In this document: positions 36,989 through 45,730 of the stretch, piece by piece
How positions within the stretch are numbered: position 1 is the first letter of the stretch
Layout: the number at the start of each line of letters is the position of its first letter
Source of the DNA: Crocosphaera chwakensis CCY0110
GTDB taxonomy: Bacteria > Cyanobacteriota > Cyanobacteriia > Cyanobacteriales > Microcystaceae
Length of the DNA stretch: 64,000 nt
Reading direction: 5' to 3'
Assembly: GCF_000169335.1 (NCBI RefSeq)
Contig: NZ_AAXW01000018.1
Span: 21,088 to 85,087 of the forward strand
Notes under the pieces: model-generated
Seen by the model: the letters and a program-made list of their open reading frames with translations, nothing else
The model's database searches: none
Told to the model about the DNA's origin: nothing
Program-made: the position numbers and the translations under genes

Positions 36989-37279
36989 ATGGTTAAAACA
37001 ACTGATAGATTACAGGAAATTAAAAACAGTATTTTAGAGACTCAAGAGAGATTACAAGGGTTTGAAGAAAAATATAAAATTTCGACAGAAGAATTTCTTA
37101 ATCACTTTGAAACTGAGCAATTAGAACATCAATTAAATATGGATTTTGATGAATGGATGGGAGAAGCTTGGATGTTAGATAAGTTACAAAATAAGTATCA
37201 AGAATTACAAGAAATAGAGTTATGCTACTTGAAGATTATTTTATCAAAATTCAGCAAATTATTAACTCTAACCAGTTAA
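36989..37279 (+). CDS. probable antitoxin of a TumE-type toxin-antitoxin pair
   Basis: 96 residues. Helical protein with LQGFEEKYKISTEEFLNHFE and MDFDEWMGEAWMLDKLQNKY, the pattern of small antitoxins that precede TumE-family toxins (similar to ...YGMSTEEF...DFVEW...). Its last 19 codons overlap the toxin start at 37222, in another frame. The C-terminal ~20 residues (CYLKIILSKF) are atypical and may be an extension made by the overlap. Confidence 0.75.
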   Translation: MVKTTDRLQEIKNSILETQERLQGFEEKYKISTEEFLNHFETEQLEHQLNMDFDEWMGEAWMLDKLQNKYQELQEIELCYLKIILSKFSKLLTLTS

Positions 37280-37595
37280 TTCAATCCCACAATATAATTT
37301 ATCAAAGACGAGATCAATTTTTAGGTTATATTAAAGGTAAAATTCAGTTTCTCAATAAATGTTGTCTTTATCTAACTGAATACATTGAAGTAGAATATAA
37401 AATTAATCGGGGCAAATATTCATATCAATACATGAATGAAAAGAATAAGTTGATTTTTCGGTATGATAACGCACCTCATCATCAAAAAAAAAGTTAAATT
37501 TATACAGCTTTCCTCACCATAAACAGGATGGAAGTGAAGATAATATTATTGCGTCAAATGTACCTAAACTATCTGATATTTTACAAGAAATTTAA
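37222..37595 (+). pseudogene. tumE: TumE-family toxin, frameshifted at a poly-A run
   Basis: Intact start MLLEDYFIKIQQIINSNQLI, then YIKGKIQFLN, LTEYIEVEYKI and KNKLIFRYDNAPHH, the TumE family signatures. After APHH the frame meets nine A (about 37483-37491) and stops at 37497. With one more A it continues KLNLYSFPHHKQDGSEDNII and ends ...SDILQEI at 37595, exactly the conserved C-terminus. So one base has been lost, or the tract is a slippage site. Toxin mechanism in this family: putative RNase; activity requires the C-terminal part. Confidence 0.82.
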
Positions 37596-37730
37596 AACAC
37601 AATGATCCTGTAGGAATTTAAACCTCTTAAATCATGTAAAAACTATACCTCATTATTTTAGCTTTTTCTGAGTTTTTTTCCTTTTATCAGCGAACAGTCA
37701 CTAAGCCATTAAGTAACTATTCGCTGTTCA

Positions 37731-38879
37731 TTAATTTAAGCTGCTTAAGCGAGCATTTTTATAATAATGACTTAAAATTTGATGATAAGGAATACCTTGT
37801 TCAGCTAGGTAATGGGTTCCCCATTGACTTAAACCGATACCATGACCATAACCTCTTCCTTGAATCGTAAAAGTTCCATTATTATTGGAGACAGTAAATA
37901 GGGTACTTTTAAGCTTTAATGCCTTGCGGAGTTGATCATCCGTAATACGACGAGATCCGGCACTACCTACGACTTTTAAAGTAATAATTCGTCCGTGAGG
38001 TGTGGTTTTTTCCGGAACGAGCGATCGCACTGAACCCACACTGCCAATGAGACGGCCCATTTCCCAAGCACTAAAAGACCGACTCCATTGAAACACAGGG
38101 GCTGTTTGATCGTAATCTACCACACCCCGTAAATAAGGTAAGGGAGAACTCCAAACGTCCTCAACGTTTTCTGTATGACCTCCAGAAGAGGAATGAAAGG
38201 CGGATAAAATCACTTTACCGTCATAAGTCAAAACTTGCCCTAAAGTGGCTTTAACTGCGTCGTGGGTAGTCACAAACTCAGTTTCTAACCCTTTATACAC
38301 TTGGGTGTTTGTGGTGGTATCCAAGTCATAATAACGGTTACTAGCCTTAGAAGCTTGGTAGAGGGCATAGGTACGAGCAACCACTGCTTGAGATTTTAGG
38401 GCTTCTTGGGGCCAAGTGGGATAAGCTTCAGCCCCGACGACACTGTATAAATACTCTTCGATATCCACTAAATTAAGGGCTGTTACCCCACTACCTTGAC
38501 GGATAACCCGAACTTTTCCCCGATACCAGCGATCGCCGATCCAAACCACTCCGTCATCTTTTGGTTCAATAATCAGATAACTAGAGTTCCATTGATTGAG
38601 ATTAACACCACTGCCTCTCGGTTTAACCGTAAAGCCATCCAGTGCAGCTAAATTTCCAATTGGCCGTCCTCCAGCATCTCTAACAATAGCGGGGGTTGAA
38701 CTGCCTACTTGTACTGCGCTAACACCTTTTTTCACAGCAATACGCAGTTCTTTGGTTGCTTGTGCCGGTAAACAAAGAATAAGCCAAATTAACCCAATTA
38801 ATCCACCATATCGTCCTAAGATTAGCCAAAATGTCTGGGTAATTTTCCTTTGAGTATTGACTTTATTCTGCGCTGTCAT
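37731..38879 (-). CDS. SpoIID/LytB-domain protein
   Basis: 382 residues from ATG 38879, which has GAGGAAAATAGTA upstream; the frame is open to a GTG at 38894. An N-terminal hydrophobic segment (FWLILGRYGGLIGLIWLILC) acts as signal or anchor. The SpoIID region shows LVDIEEYLYSVVGAEAYPTW, QALKSQAVVARTYAL-like sequence, TTNTQVYKGL, SSSGGHTENVEDVW and GRGYGHGIGLSQWGTHYLA. In Firmicutes SpoIID is a lytic transglycosylase; cyanobacterial members probably act on peptidoglycan in the periplasm. It stands alone. Confidence 0.9.
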   Translation of the reverse strand: MTAQNKVNTQRKITQTFWLILGRYGGLIGLIWLILCLPAQATKELRIAVKKGVSAVQVGSSTPAIVRDAGGRPIGNLAALDGFTVKPRGSGVNLNQWNSSYLIIEPKDDGVVWIGDRWYRGKVRVIRQGSGVTALNLVDIEEYLYSVVGAEAYPTWPQEALKSQAVVARTYALYQASKASNRYYDLDTTTNTQVYKGLETEFVTTHDAVKATLGQVLTYDGKVILSAFHSSSGGHTENVEDVWSSPLPYLRGVVDYDQTAPVFQWSRSFSAWEMGRLIGSVGSVRSLVPEKTTPHGRIITLKVVGSAGSRRITDDQLRKALKLKSTLFTVSNNNGTFTIQGRGYGHGIGLSQWGTHYLAEQGIPYHQILSHYYKNARLSSLN

Positions 38880-38973
38880 TACTATTTTCCTCACACACCT
38901 TTATCGATAGAAAAATCTTATCGCATCTTAGATGATTTTGGGGTGGGCTAAGGGGTTTAAAAAATTATAATAT

Positions 38974-39414
38974 CTAAAAAATATGTAATAGTTTTAAAAG
39001 GGTGTAAAGCATTTGACTACTTTTTGATAAAGGAACCAGAATTAAAAGCAAGGTTAAACCAAATAAGCTAAATAGCGTAAAAAGTAAGAAAATTTCACCA
39101 AAAGAAATGATTTTTGCTGTTTGCTTTTTTTGATGATAAGCTACCCATACTTTGCTTCGTGTTTTGACGTTTAAAGCTGCGACTGATGCTTTAAATGTCT
39201 GTTTTTCCTTAGTATGAGGAGGGATATATTCGATGATGGGATAACTATTTTTGCTAAAACCTCCGTCATGGTTTCTGGTAATGCTTTTATCGACACCAAT
39301 AACTTTGCCTTCAATGGGGATAGACTTTTGCAAAAATTGATAGTTATACACTCCGAAGCAAACGCTAGTTACTAGAAAAATCAAACAGAGAAGAGTTAGA
39401 AGCCAATTCATCAT
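38974..39414 (-). CDS. DUF3592 membrane protein
   Basis: About 146 residues, MMNWLLTLLCLIFLVTSVCF as first transmembrane helix, a periplasmic or cytoplasmic beta domain with GFSKNSYPIIEYIPPHTKEK, VAYHQKKQTAKI, and a second hydrophobic helix near 110-135. This is the DUF3592 pattern. Its ATG shares a base with the TAA of the upstream phospholipase D-family gene (TAATG), so the two genes are translationally coupled. Confidence 0.85.
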   Translation of the reverse strand: MMNWLLTLLCLIFLVTSVCFGVYNYQFLQKSIPIEGKVIGVDKSITRNHDGGFSKNSYPIIEYIPPHTKEKQTFKASVAALNVKTRSKVWVAYHQKKQTAKIISFGEIFLLFTLFSLFGLTLLLILVPLSKSSQMLYTLLKLLHIF

Positions 39415-40685
39415 TAGAGTTGCCAATAAAACAACAACCAGAATGAACCAATTAAGCGATCGCCTAAAGGCCTTTTATGCCACTCTTTTAATGTAATTAG
39501 ATGACTTTTTTCAAAAGCTTTAATAAAAAATGCCTCAACTTGAGCAGCAAAGTCAGAATTTTTAAGAGACAAATTTAATTCATCATTTTGAAAAAAGCTA
39601 CGAGGATCAAAGTTAGCACTCCCGAAACTAACCCATTGATCATCAACTAAAATCATTTTTGCATGAATCATACTGGGTTGATATTCATAAATCGGTATTT
39701 CTCCCTTGAATAATTTATCATAACGTTCGCGGGCAACTTTACGGACAAAAGGTTTATCACAATGTTTGCCCATAGTGAGAATTTTAACATCAACGCCTCT
39801 TGCTTTGGCATCCCGTAACATTCGACAAGAATTAGAATTAGGTAAAAAGTAAGGAGTTGCGATCCAAAGTCTTTGTGTTGAACCTAAAATTAAGGTTTGA
39901 AATAGAGAACGAATAGATGAATCTTTATAACTAGGATAATCATTAGCTGTGACCAATATTTTGGGCAAATTTTCTTCTTTTTGCTGAGAGGGAATATCAA
40001 CAAAATTGATCACTCCTTTGGTATCTAACCAATGCTGCCAAAAAAAGCCAGAAAGTCTTGTTAAGACATTACCTTCTATAGCTATTTCATAATCTAACCA
40101 AGGTTCTTGATCTCCAATTTCTGGCCAACCATCCCACCGATCAGAAATTCCTGCACCTCCAATTAGCGCAATTTTATTATCAACAATTAATAGTTTACGG
40201 TGATTTCGTCTTAAATTCTTTAGAGGATTTCGCCACTGAAATTTATTAAATTTCCACACTTCTATCCCTTCCTTTTTAAAATTATTCCAGTAAGAATCTG
40301 GCATAGATTTAACACCATAATTATCCACCACCAATTGAACTTTTACCCCTGTTTTAGCTTTATTAATAATGGCTTGGGCAAATTCATCAGCGCGATTTCC
40401 TGGGGTCATGATATAGGTTTCAAGTTGGATAAACTCTTCAGCTTTTTCGATAGCTTTTAGTCTAGCTGAGTAAATTTCGTTTGCTCCTACCCAAAAGTTA
40501 ATAATATTACCTGAGACAATAAATGAATCAGAAAAATTAGCTACAGTCAAGCCAAAATACTCTGAGTCTGATGGTGGAAAATTCTCGAAATAATAGTTTT
40601 TTTCAGGTTGAAAATAGCCTTGCAAATATAAACTTACTAAAATAACAATAATAATGATGCACAGAATCTGAATAATAATGACCAT
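39414..40685 (-). CDS. phospholipase D / cardiolipin synthase family protein
   Basis: 423 residues. Two HKD motifs: NHRKLLIVDNKIALIGGAGI (~residues 170-190) and IHAKMILVDDQWVSFGSANF (~345-365), the hallmark of bacterial cardiolipin synthases ClsA/B. An N-terminal hydrophobic segment (IIQILCIIIIVILVSLYLQG) anchors it to the membrane. The enzyme would join two phosphatidylglycerols or transfer a phosphatidyl group. It shares a TAATG junction with the DUF3592 gene. Confidence 0.92.
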   Translation of the reverse strand: MVIIIQILCIIIIVILVSLYLQGYFQPEKNYYFENFPPSDSEYFGLTVANFSDSFIVSGNIINFWVGANEIYSARLKAIEKAEEFIQLETYIMTPGNRADEFAQAIINKAKTGVKVQLVVDNYGVKSMPDSYWNNFKKEGIEVWKFNKFQWRNPLKNLRRNHRKLLIVDNKIALIGGAGISDRWDGWPEIGDQEPWLDYEIAIEGNVLTRLSGFFWQHWLDTKGVINFVDIPSQQKEENLPKILVTANDYPSYKDSSIRSLFQTLILGSTQRLWIATPYFLPNSNSCRMLRDAKARGVDVKILTMGKHCDKPFVRKVARERYDKLFKGEIPIYEYQPSMIHAKMILVDDQWVSFGSANFDPRSFFQNDELNLSLKNSDFAAQVEAFFIKAFEKSHLITLKEWHKRPLGDRLIGSFWLLFYWQL

Positions 40686-40696
40686 ATTTAGTCCTA

Positions 40697-40733
40697 TTAA
40701 TTAAAATGGGATCTTAACACAGTTAAGATCCCA
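40697..40733 (-). terminator. rho-independent terminator of the SH3 gene
   Basis: 12-bp perfect stem TGGGATCTTAAC / GTTAAGATCCCA (40707-40733), loop of three, followed on the minus strand by TTTTAATTAA. It separates the SH3 gene from the cardiolipin synthase operon. Confidence 0.85.
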
Positions 40734-40757
40734 CTTGTATATAGTTTCGTTAAGTTT

Positions 40758-41570
40758 TTATTGATTATTTAAAGAGGTACAATTGCCGAGATTAGCTGAT
40801 GTTACATAACCACTAACAGGACTTTCAATGGGAACCCAACCATCGTAACCTTCATTGGCAATAGAAACTTGATTATTTTGCTCTAATTTTCCAATTATAT
40901 CTCCCATAGGTTTTGATCTAACAGGAACATCAGGTGACATAACTTGACGACAATTACTACCGGATACTGTAGAAACATTTCCTTCTCTAATTGAAGTGGG
41001 AAGGTTAGCAGTATTCTCGCAATTGGTTAAATATTGAGACGCAACATAACCATTGATAGGATATTCAATGGGAACCCAACCATTGAACCCTTCATTGGCA
41101 ATCATAACTTGTTGTTCATCTGTTAACTGTCCAACGATTTCACCGTTTGGTTTTTGTCTAACTAATAATTGATCCCTATTCACTTGTCGACAGTTACTTC
41201 CTGAAACTGTAGTAGGGTTTGCTGCTGTTGGGTTATCATAATCACTAGGCTGATTACTAGAGCTATCACCAGCACAATATGTTAAATTACCTGCATCAAC
41301 ATATCCGGCAATAGGATAACTGATTTGTACCCATCCATCTTCAACTTCATCTATAATATAAACTTGATCCGCATTTTCTAAACGACCCACAATCAAGCCA
41401 GTAGGTGCATTTCTAACATTAATAGATGTATCAGAGTTTACTTGCCGACAAGTTTTGTTTTGACTTATTAATATTGGCTTTGTTTCTAACGCTTTCAGGG
41501 GATTAACTAAACTTTGGGTTAGTAAAAGTGGTAGTATACTAGCGAAAGCTGATAATTTTCTTAATATCAT
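40758..41570 (-). CDS. exported protein with three SH3-like repeats
   Basis: 270 residues. An N-terminal signal-like helix (ILRKLSAFASILPLLLTQSL) is followed by three bacterial SH3 (SH3_3) repeats of ~70 residues, each starting with CRQV and containing a D/EGWVxIxxPIxGYV core: SYPIAGYVDAGNLTYC, EYPINGYVASQYLTNC and ESPVSGYVTSANLGNC. Each repeat contains two Cys that may form a disulfide. Such proteins bind cell wall or other proteins in the periplasm. A terminator follows at 40707. Confidence 0.9.
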   Translation of the reverse strand: MILRKLSAFASILPLLLTQSLVNPLKALETKPILISQNKTCRQVNSDTSINVRNAPTGLIVGRLENADQVYIIDEVEDGWVQISYPIAGYVDAGNLTYCAGDSSSNQPSDYDNPTAANPTTVSGSNCRQVNRDQLLVRQKPNGEIVGQLTDEQQVMIANEGFNGWVPIEYPINGYVASQYLTNCENTANLPTSIREGNVSTVSGSNCRQVMSPDVPVRSKPMGDIIGKLEQNNQVSIANEGYDGWVPIESPVSGYVTSANLGNCTSLNNQ

Positions 41571-42008
41571 TAGTTGTTACCTCGTAACTATTATAAAGCT
41601 ATAAATCTGTTTACTTTTTTAATAAATTTTTGAATTATTTAACTCTTGTTAACTCCAGCGATAAGAGCCATTTCTATAACATAAAGCGTGGCTCTTATGG
41701 TGGTTTTTTTATCGTCTGCATTTCTTCTATACTTAGATACTTTATTATCTTTTTAAACATTATGTGCAATAAAAATATCTGTTTTTTATAATCCAGACTT
41801 ACTCACAAAATTACTAAAAACTAGCTAAAAAAACATCTGTCGCAAGATAGACCTAATTGAAGTATATCCAAAGAAATAGATAACTTGTTTATACTATTAA
41901 TAACAATCTATCCTTTGAGAGACGTACTATGAGGATTGTTTTATGTAGAATCTTTGATAGGTAAATTAAATTATTTATCTATCATAAATTTAAGAGGCAC
42001 GAAATACC
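41571..42008. other. 438-bp intergenic region with a stable hairpin
   Basis: No coding sequence. An inverted repeat ATAAGAGCCA (41661-41670) / TGGCTCTTAT (41689-41698) with an 18-base loop is followed by GGTGGTTTTTTTA on the plus strand, so it may terminate a short plus-strand RNA. Promoters of the SH3 gene (left) and CsbD-like gene (right) are expected here. Confidence 0.5.
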
Positions 42009-42191
42009 ATGAGTACAGAAGATAGAGTGGATGCGACTATGAAAAATCTTGAGGGAAAAGCTCAGGAAATGGTCGGAGAAGTTACAGGCGATCCTGAAGA
42101 CAAAGCAGAAGGAAAAATGAAGCAAGCAGAAGCAGAAGCAAAACATTCTGTGGAAGATGCTAAAGAGAAAGTCAAGCAAGCTATTGACTAA
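42009..42191 (+). CDS. CsbD-like stress protein
   Basis: 60 residues, highly charged and helical: MSTEDRVDATMKNLEGKAQE then VTGDPEDKAEGKMKQAEAEA. The G-K-x-x-E-x-x-G-x-x-T-G-D pattern is the CsbD family signature. CsbD proteins are small, general stress-induced proteins of unknown mechanism. A strong hairpin terminator follows (42211). A second CsbD-like gene with a signal peptide is 133 bases downstream. Confidence 0.9.
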   Translation: MSTEDRVDATMKNLEGKAQEMVGEVTGDPEDKAEGKMKQAEAEAKHSVEDAKEKVKQAID

Positions 42192-42210
42192 TAGATAAAT
42201 AATTTGATTA

Positions 42211-42266
42211 TTATCAAAGAGAGGAAAACTAACTTATAATCTTCTTTTCTTTGATAAAAGTTTTGT
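42211..42266 (+). terminator. rho-independent terminator after CsbD-like gene
   Basis: Stem TTATCAAAGA (42211-42220) / TCTTTGATAA (42248-42257), extended inward by six pairs (some G-T), followed by AAGTTTTGTTT. Confidence 0.8.
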
Positions 42267-42323
42267 TTATCGAGTTCCATCTACATTCATCACTTCTGCA
42301 ATACGCAATAATTAATTGTAATT

Positions 42324-42704
42324 ATGACAATTCAATCTATGTTATCGAAAATCAATCGAGTATTAGCTATTTTATTATTAGTTTCTGGACTCTTTCTAGG
42401 AACACTAACTTATAATGTTCCTTCCTCTTATGCTGTTACTAACCAATATCTAGCAGTTAACAGCGCTGGAGCAGAAGGAATTGTTGATCAAATAAAAGGT
42501 AAAGCCCAAGAAGATGCAGGAACTGTTCAAAAGAAAGTGGGCGACGACTTAGAGGATAATATTGAAGGAACAACTAACCAAGTTAAAGGCCGTGCTAAAC
42601 AAGACATTGGCAGAACAAAAAGAGGGGTCGAAGAAGCTAAATCTAATATAGAAGAAACTTCTGATAATGTTGTTGATGCAGTTAAGGATTTCTTTGGTTC
42701 TTAA
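42324..42704 (+). CDS. exported CsbD-like protein
   Basis: 126 residues. N-terminal signal peptide or anchor (residues ~12-36, VLAILLLVSGLFLGTLTYNV, cleavage-like SSYAVT). The mature part is charged and helical with IVDQIKGKAQEDAG, VQKKVGDDLEDNIEG and QVKGRAKQDIGRTKRG, CsbD-type repeats. Unlike the cytoplasmic CsbD neighbour it is expected in the periplasm or thylakoid lumen. A terminator at 42715 serves this gene and the convergent gene at 42760. Confidence 0.82.
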   Translation: MTIQSMLSKINRVLAILLLVSGLFLGTLTYNVPSSYAVTNQYLAVNSAGAEGIVDQIKGKAQEDAGTVQKKVGDDLEDNIEGTTNQVKGRAKQDIGRTKRGVEEAKSNIEETSDNVVDAVKDFFGS

Positions 42705-42714
42705 TATTGTTGAT

Positions 42715-42750
42715 AAAGTAGAAAATCTTAATACTAAGGTTTTCTACTTT
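42715..42750. terminator. bidirectional terminator
   Basis: 16-bp stem AAAGTAGAAAATCTTA / TAAGGTTTTCTACTTT (one G-T) with loop ATAC, between convergent genes. Confidence 0.85.
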
Positions 42751-42759
42751 GTTTATATT

Positions 42760-44118
42760 TTAGACTTTTTCTAAGAACTTTTCTATTTGTTCGGTTAATC
42801 CTGGACTTTGAGCTTCAGCAAACTCGTAACTCGCACGAATAATAGGTTTATTAACCTGAATTAATTCTCCTAAGTTGCTGGGGGTTGCTGCCACTACGAC
42901 ATCAACTTCTGCTTGATTAATAGTTGTTTCTAATGCCTTTAATTGTTCGGAAAAGTAACCCATGGCCGGCAAAACAGACCCAATATGGGGATAGGTTTCG
43001 TAAATTTTGCTAATTTCAGGAACCGCATAGGGGCGAGGATCGACAATTTCTTTAGCCTGTGCGCGAGTGGCTGCGATATAACCGGCCCCATAAGCCATTC
43101 CTCCATGAGTCGTAGTCGGTCCATCTTCTACCACTAAAACACGGCGATCGCGAACTGATTCGGGTTGGTCTAAAAAAATAGGAGATTTTCCTCGAATAAT
43201 TAACGCTTTGGGGTTCACCTGCTGCACTGTTTCCTTAACCTTTTGAATATTGGCATCTTCTGCTGCATCTACCTTGGCAATGATGACAATATCAGCCATC
43301 CTTAATACTACCTCTCCTGGATGGTGGGTAGTTTCGTCCCCAGTCCGCAAAGGATCGACTAAAACCAGGTGTAAGTCGGGACAAATAAAGGGAAAATCGT
43401 TATTTCCTCCGTCCCAGAGAATAATATCGGCTTCTTGTTGAGCTTGTTTGACAATTTTTTTGTAATCTACCCCTGCATAAACGATGTTACCAACATTAAT
43501 ATGGGGTTCGTATTCTTCCCGTTCTTCTACGGTACAATTAGCTTGAGTTAAGTCATCGAGGGTTGCAAATCTTTGCACCGCTTGTTTTTCCAAGTCTCCG
43601 TAGGGCATGGGATGACGAATCACTGCTACAGTTAAACCCTTTTTTTGCAATAATTTGGATAACCACCGGCTTGTTTGAGATTTTCCGCACCCTGTTCGTA
43701 CTGCGGACACAGCAATGACGGGAACAGTTGCCTTTAACATGGTTTGTTGTGGGCCGAGTAATAAAAAGTCAGTCCCTGAAGCCAACGCGCGAGAGGCAAG
43801 GTGCATCACTTGACGGTGAGTTACATCGCTATAAGCAAAAATGACTTGATCAATCTCTTTTTCTTGGCAGAGGCTATCTAGTTCCGTTTCATCCACGATA
43901 GGGATACCGTCAGGATAAAGAGGACCAGCTAAGGAAGGAGGATAAAAGCGGTTAGCAATGCCCGATATTTGGGCTGCGGTGAAAGCCACCACTTGCACGT
44001 TTGAATTATGACGATAAACTTGGTTAAAATTATGAAAGTCTCGTCCTGCTGCCCCCATAATGATGATGCGAGTTTGCGCACCGCCATGCGGATCTCTTCG
44101 AGATCGCTCTGATTTCAT
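42760..44118 (-). CDS. cyclic 2,3-diphosphoglycerate synthetase-like GTPase (COG2403)
   Basis: 452 residues. N-terminal nucleotide-binding part starts RIIIMGAAGRDFHNFNQVYR; P-loop SAVRTGCGKSQTSRWL is near residue 137; VEDGPTTTHGGMAYGAGYIA and DIILWDGGNNDFPF are family signatures. In thermophilic archaea related proteins synthesise cyclic 2,3-diphosphoglycerate; cyanobacterial function is not established, and the annotation is by domain only. It is transcribed away from the GST gene with 268 bases between. Confidence 0.82.
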   Translation of the reverse strand: MKSERSRRDPHGGAQTRIIIMGAAGRDFHNFNQVYRHNSNVQVVAFTAAQISGIANRFYPPSLAGPLYPDGIPIVDETELDSLCQEKEIDQVIFAYSDVTHRQVMHLASRALASGTDFLLLGPQQTMLKATVPVIAVSAVRTGCGKSQTSRWLSKLLQKKGLTVAVIRHPMPYGDLEKQAVQRFATLDDLTQANCTVEEREEYEPHINVGNIVYAGVDYKKIVKQAQQEADIILWDGGNNDFPFICPDLHLVLVDPLRTGDETTHHPGEVVLRMADIVIIAKVDAAEDANIQKVKETVQQVNPKALIIRGKSPIFLDQPESVRDRRVLVVEDGPTTTHGGMAYGAGYIAATRAQAKEIVDPRPYAVPEISKIYETYPHIGSVLPAMGYFSEQLKALETTINQAEVDVVVAATPSNLGELIQVNKPIIRASYEFAEAQSPGLTEQIEKFLEKV

Positions 44119-44386
44119 TTTTTTAGCCTCCGATTATCAATAATTTGATGGTAATTAATATTAGTTTTGTAAAAAAACAATACTTTTTTACTAACAGCAA
44201 CTCAATCAAGTTCACGAATAGTTTATAATCTATAAACCTGATCTTTTTATTATAACAAATTTTTTATTTTTAATTCTATTATTTGCAAAAGATTAATAAC
44301 TTAATTACCAAGAAAATTATGACAAAATTGTAAAAAAACGTTACAGTATAAACAGATTAAAAAGACTGTTGGGGAGAGAACAGCGA

Positions 44387-45178
44387 ATGATAGAACTGTA
44401 TCAATTTGAGGTTTCTCAGTATTCTGAGAAAGTGCGTTTAATTCTTGACTATAAAGGCTTAGAATATCGTAAAATAGAAGTTACCCCAGGAGTGGGTCAA
44501 ATGGATCTTTATAAAATGTCAGGACAGCGACAAGTTCCTGTTTTAAAAGATGGGGATACTATCATTGCTGACTCAACTGATATCGCCTTTTATTTAGATA
44601 GAAAATATCCAGAAAAGCCTATTATTCCTACCGATCCCGTTAAAAGAGGACAATGTTTATTAATCGAAGAATGGGCAGATGAATCCATCGGAACCAAAGG
44701 AAGAATTGCTTTAATTGGTGCTTTAAACCAAAACCCAAACTTTCGGACTTCGGTGTTACCAAAAGAAGTTCCTGATTTTTTAAAAACGTTAATTGGTGCG
44801 GTTCCTGGAGATGTGTTAAGTGCATTAGGGACTGGTGTTGGTTTTGGTCCGGATGCGGTAAAAGAAGCAACAAAAGCCCTCAAACAAGACTTAGAAGCTC
44901 TTAGTCTTATCTTAGAACATCAACCCTATTTAGTGGGGGATGAAATCACGTTAGCGGATCTAGCGGTTGCCGGATTAAGTATTATTTTAAAGCAACCAGC
45001 AGGGGATTATTTAGACATTCCTGATACCCTAAAAGGAAAAGGTATTCCTGGGTTAGCGGATAACACCACTTATGATGCTTTCTTCTTATGGCGCGATCGC
45101 TTATATATGGACTATAGAAAACCCCTTTCTTTTAAACCCTCTTCAGGGGACTCTCCCACTACCATAGATATAGAGTAG
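44387..45178 (+). CDS. glutathione S-transferase family protein
   Basis: 263 residues from ATG 44387, with GGGGAGAG upstream. Thioredoxin-like N-domain: MIELYQFEVSQYSEKVRLIL (Ser of SQYSEKV is the catalytic position), QRQVPVLKDGDTIIADST (cis-Pro and glutathione-binding loop). Helical C-domain has LEHQPYLVGDEITLADLAVA (N-capping motif). The extension after residue ~200 (PAGDYLDIPDTLKGKGIPGL) is less typical. msrB follows 81 bases downstream; both fit redox defence. Confidence 0.92.
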   Translation: MIELYQFEVSQYSEKVRLILDYKGLEYRKIEVTPGVGQMDLYKMSGQRQVPVLKDGDTIIADSTDIAFYLDRKYPEKPIIPTDPVKRGQCLLIEEWADESIGTKGRIALIGALNQNPNFRTSVLPKEVPDFLKTLIGAVPGDVLSALGTGVGFGPDAVKEATKALKQDLEALSLILEHQPYLVGDEITLADLAVAGLSIILKQPAGDYLDIPDTLKGKGIPGLADNTTYDAFFLWRDRLYMDYRKPLSFKPSSGDSPTTIDIE

Positions 45179-45259
45179 TTGAAACAGTGAACAGTGACTG
45201 GTTATTTAACCTTCACCACCCTTAAATATTTGTTGTTAGTTATTTAGGAACAAAACATC

Positions 45260-45676
45260 ATGAAAACATCAGACAAACAATTTGAAGTTAATAAAAGCGA
45301 ACAAGAATGGAAAGAAACGTTAACCCAAGAACAGTTTAACGTTTTACGAAAACATGGCACCGAAAGAGCCGGAACCAGTCCCCTAGATAAAGAATATGGA
45401 GAAGGGGTTTATAAATGCGCTGCTTGCGGACAACCTTTATTTACCTCTGAAACTAAATACGATAGTGGTACGGGGTGGCCAAGCTTCTATAAACCCATCG
45501 AGGGTGCCATTGAAACCTCAGTGGATCGTTCCTTATTTATGACCAGAACCGAGGTACATTGTAGTCGTTGCGGTAGTCATTTAGGTCATGTCTTTCCTGA
45601 TGGACCCAAACCCACGGGACAACGCTATTGTATGAATGGGGTTTCTTTGGATTTTAATTCAGAAACCGAGGAATAA
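45260..45676 (+). CDS. msrB: methionine-R-sulfoxide reductase MsrB
   Basis: 138 residues. Reduces methionine-R-sulfoxide. Zn-binding Cys pairs are CAACGQPL and CSRCGSHLGHVFPDG; the catalytic Cys is in RYCMNGVSLDF. GTGWPSFYKPI is diagnostic. It is encoded after the GST gene in the same direction. A dispersed palindrome follows. Confidence 0.97.
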   Translation: MKTSDKQFEVNKSEQEWKETLTQEQFNVLRKHGTERAGTSPLDKEYGEGVYKCAACGQPLFTSETKYDSGTGWPSFYKPIEGAIETSVDRSLFMTRTEVHCSRCGSHLGHVFPDGPKPTGQRYCMNGVSLDFNSETEE

Positions 45677-45682
45677 TTAATA

Positions 45683-45707
45683 GTAGGGTGGGCAATGCCC
45701 ACCTTAC
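45683..45707. repeat. dispersed palindromic repeat, copy 4
   Basis: GTAGGGTGGGCAATGCCCAC then CTTAC, 7 bases after the msrB stop. GGTGGGCA/TGCCCACC arms are perfectly complementary. Confidence 0.85.
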
Positions 45708-45730
45708 AATTTCCATCAAAAGAAATAAAC

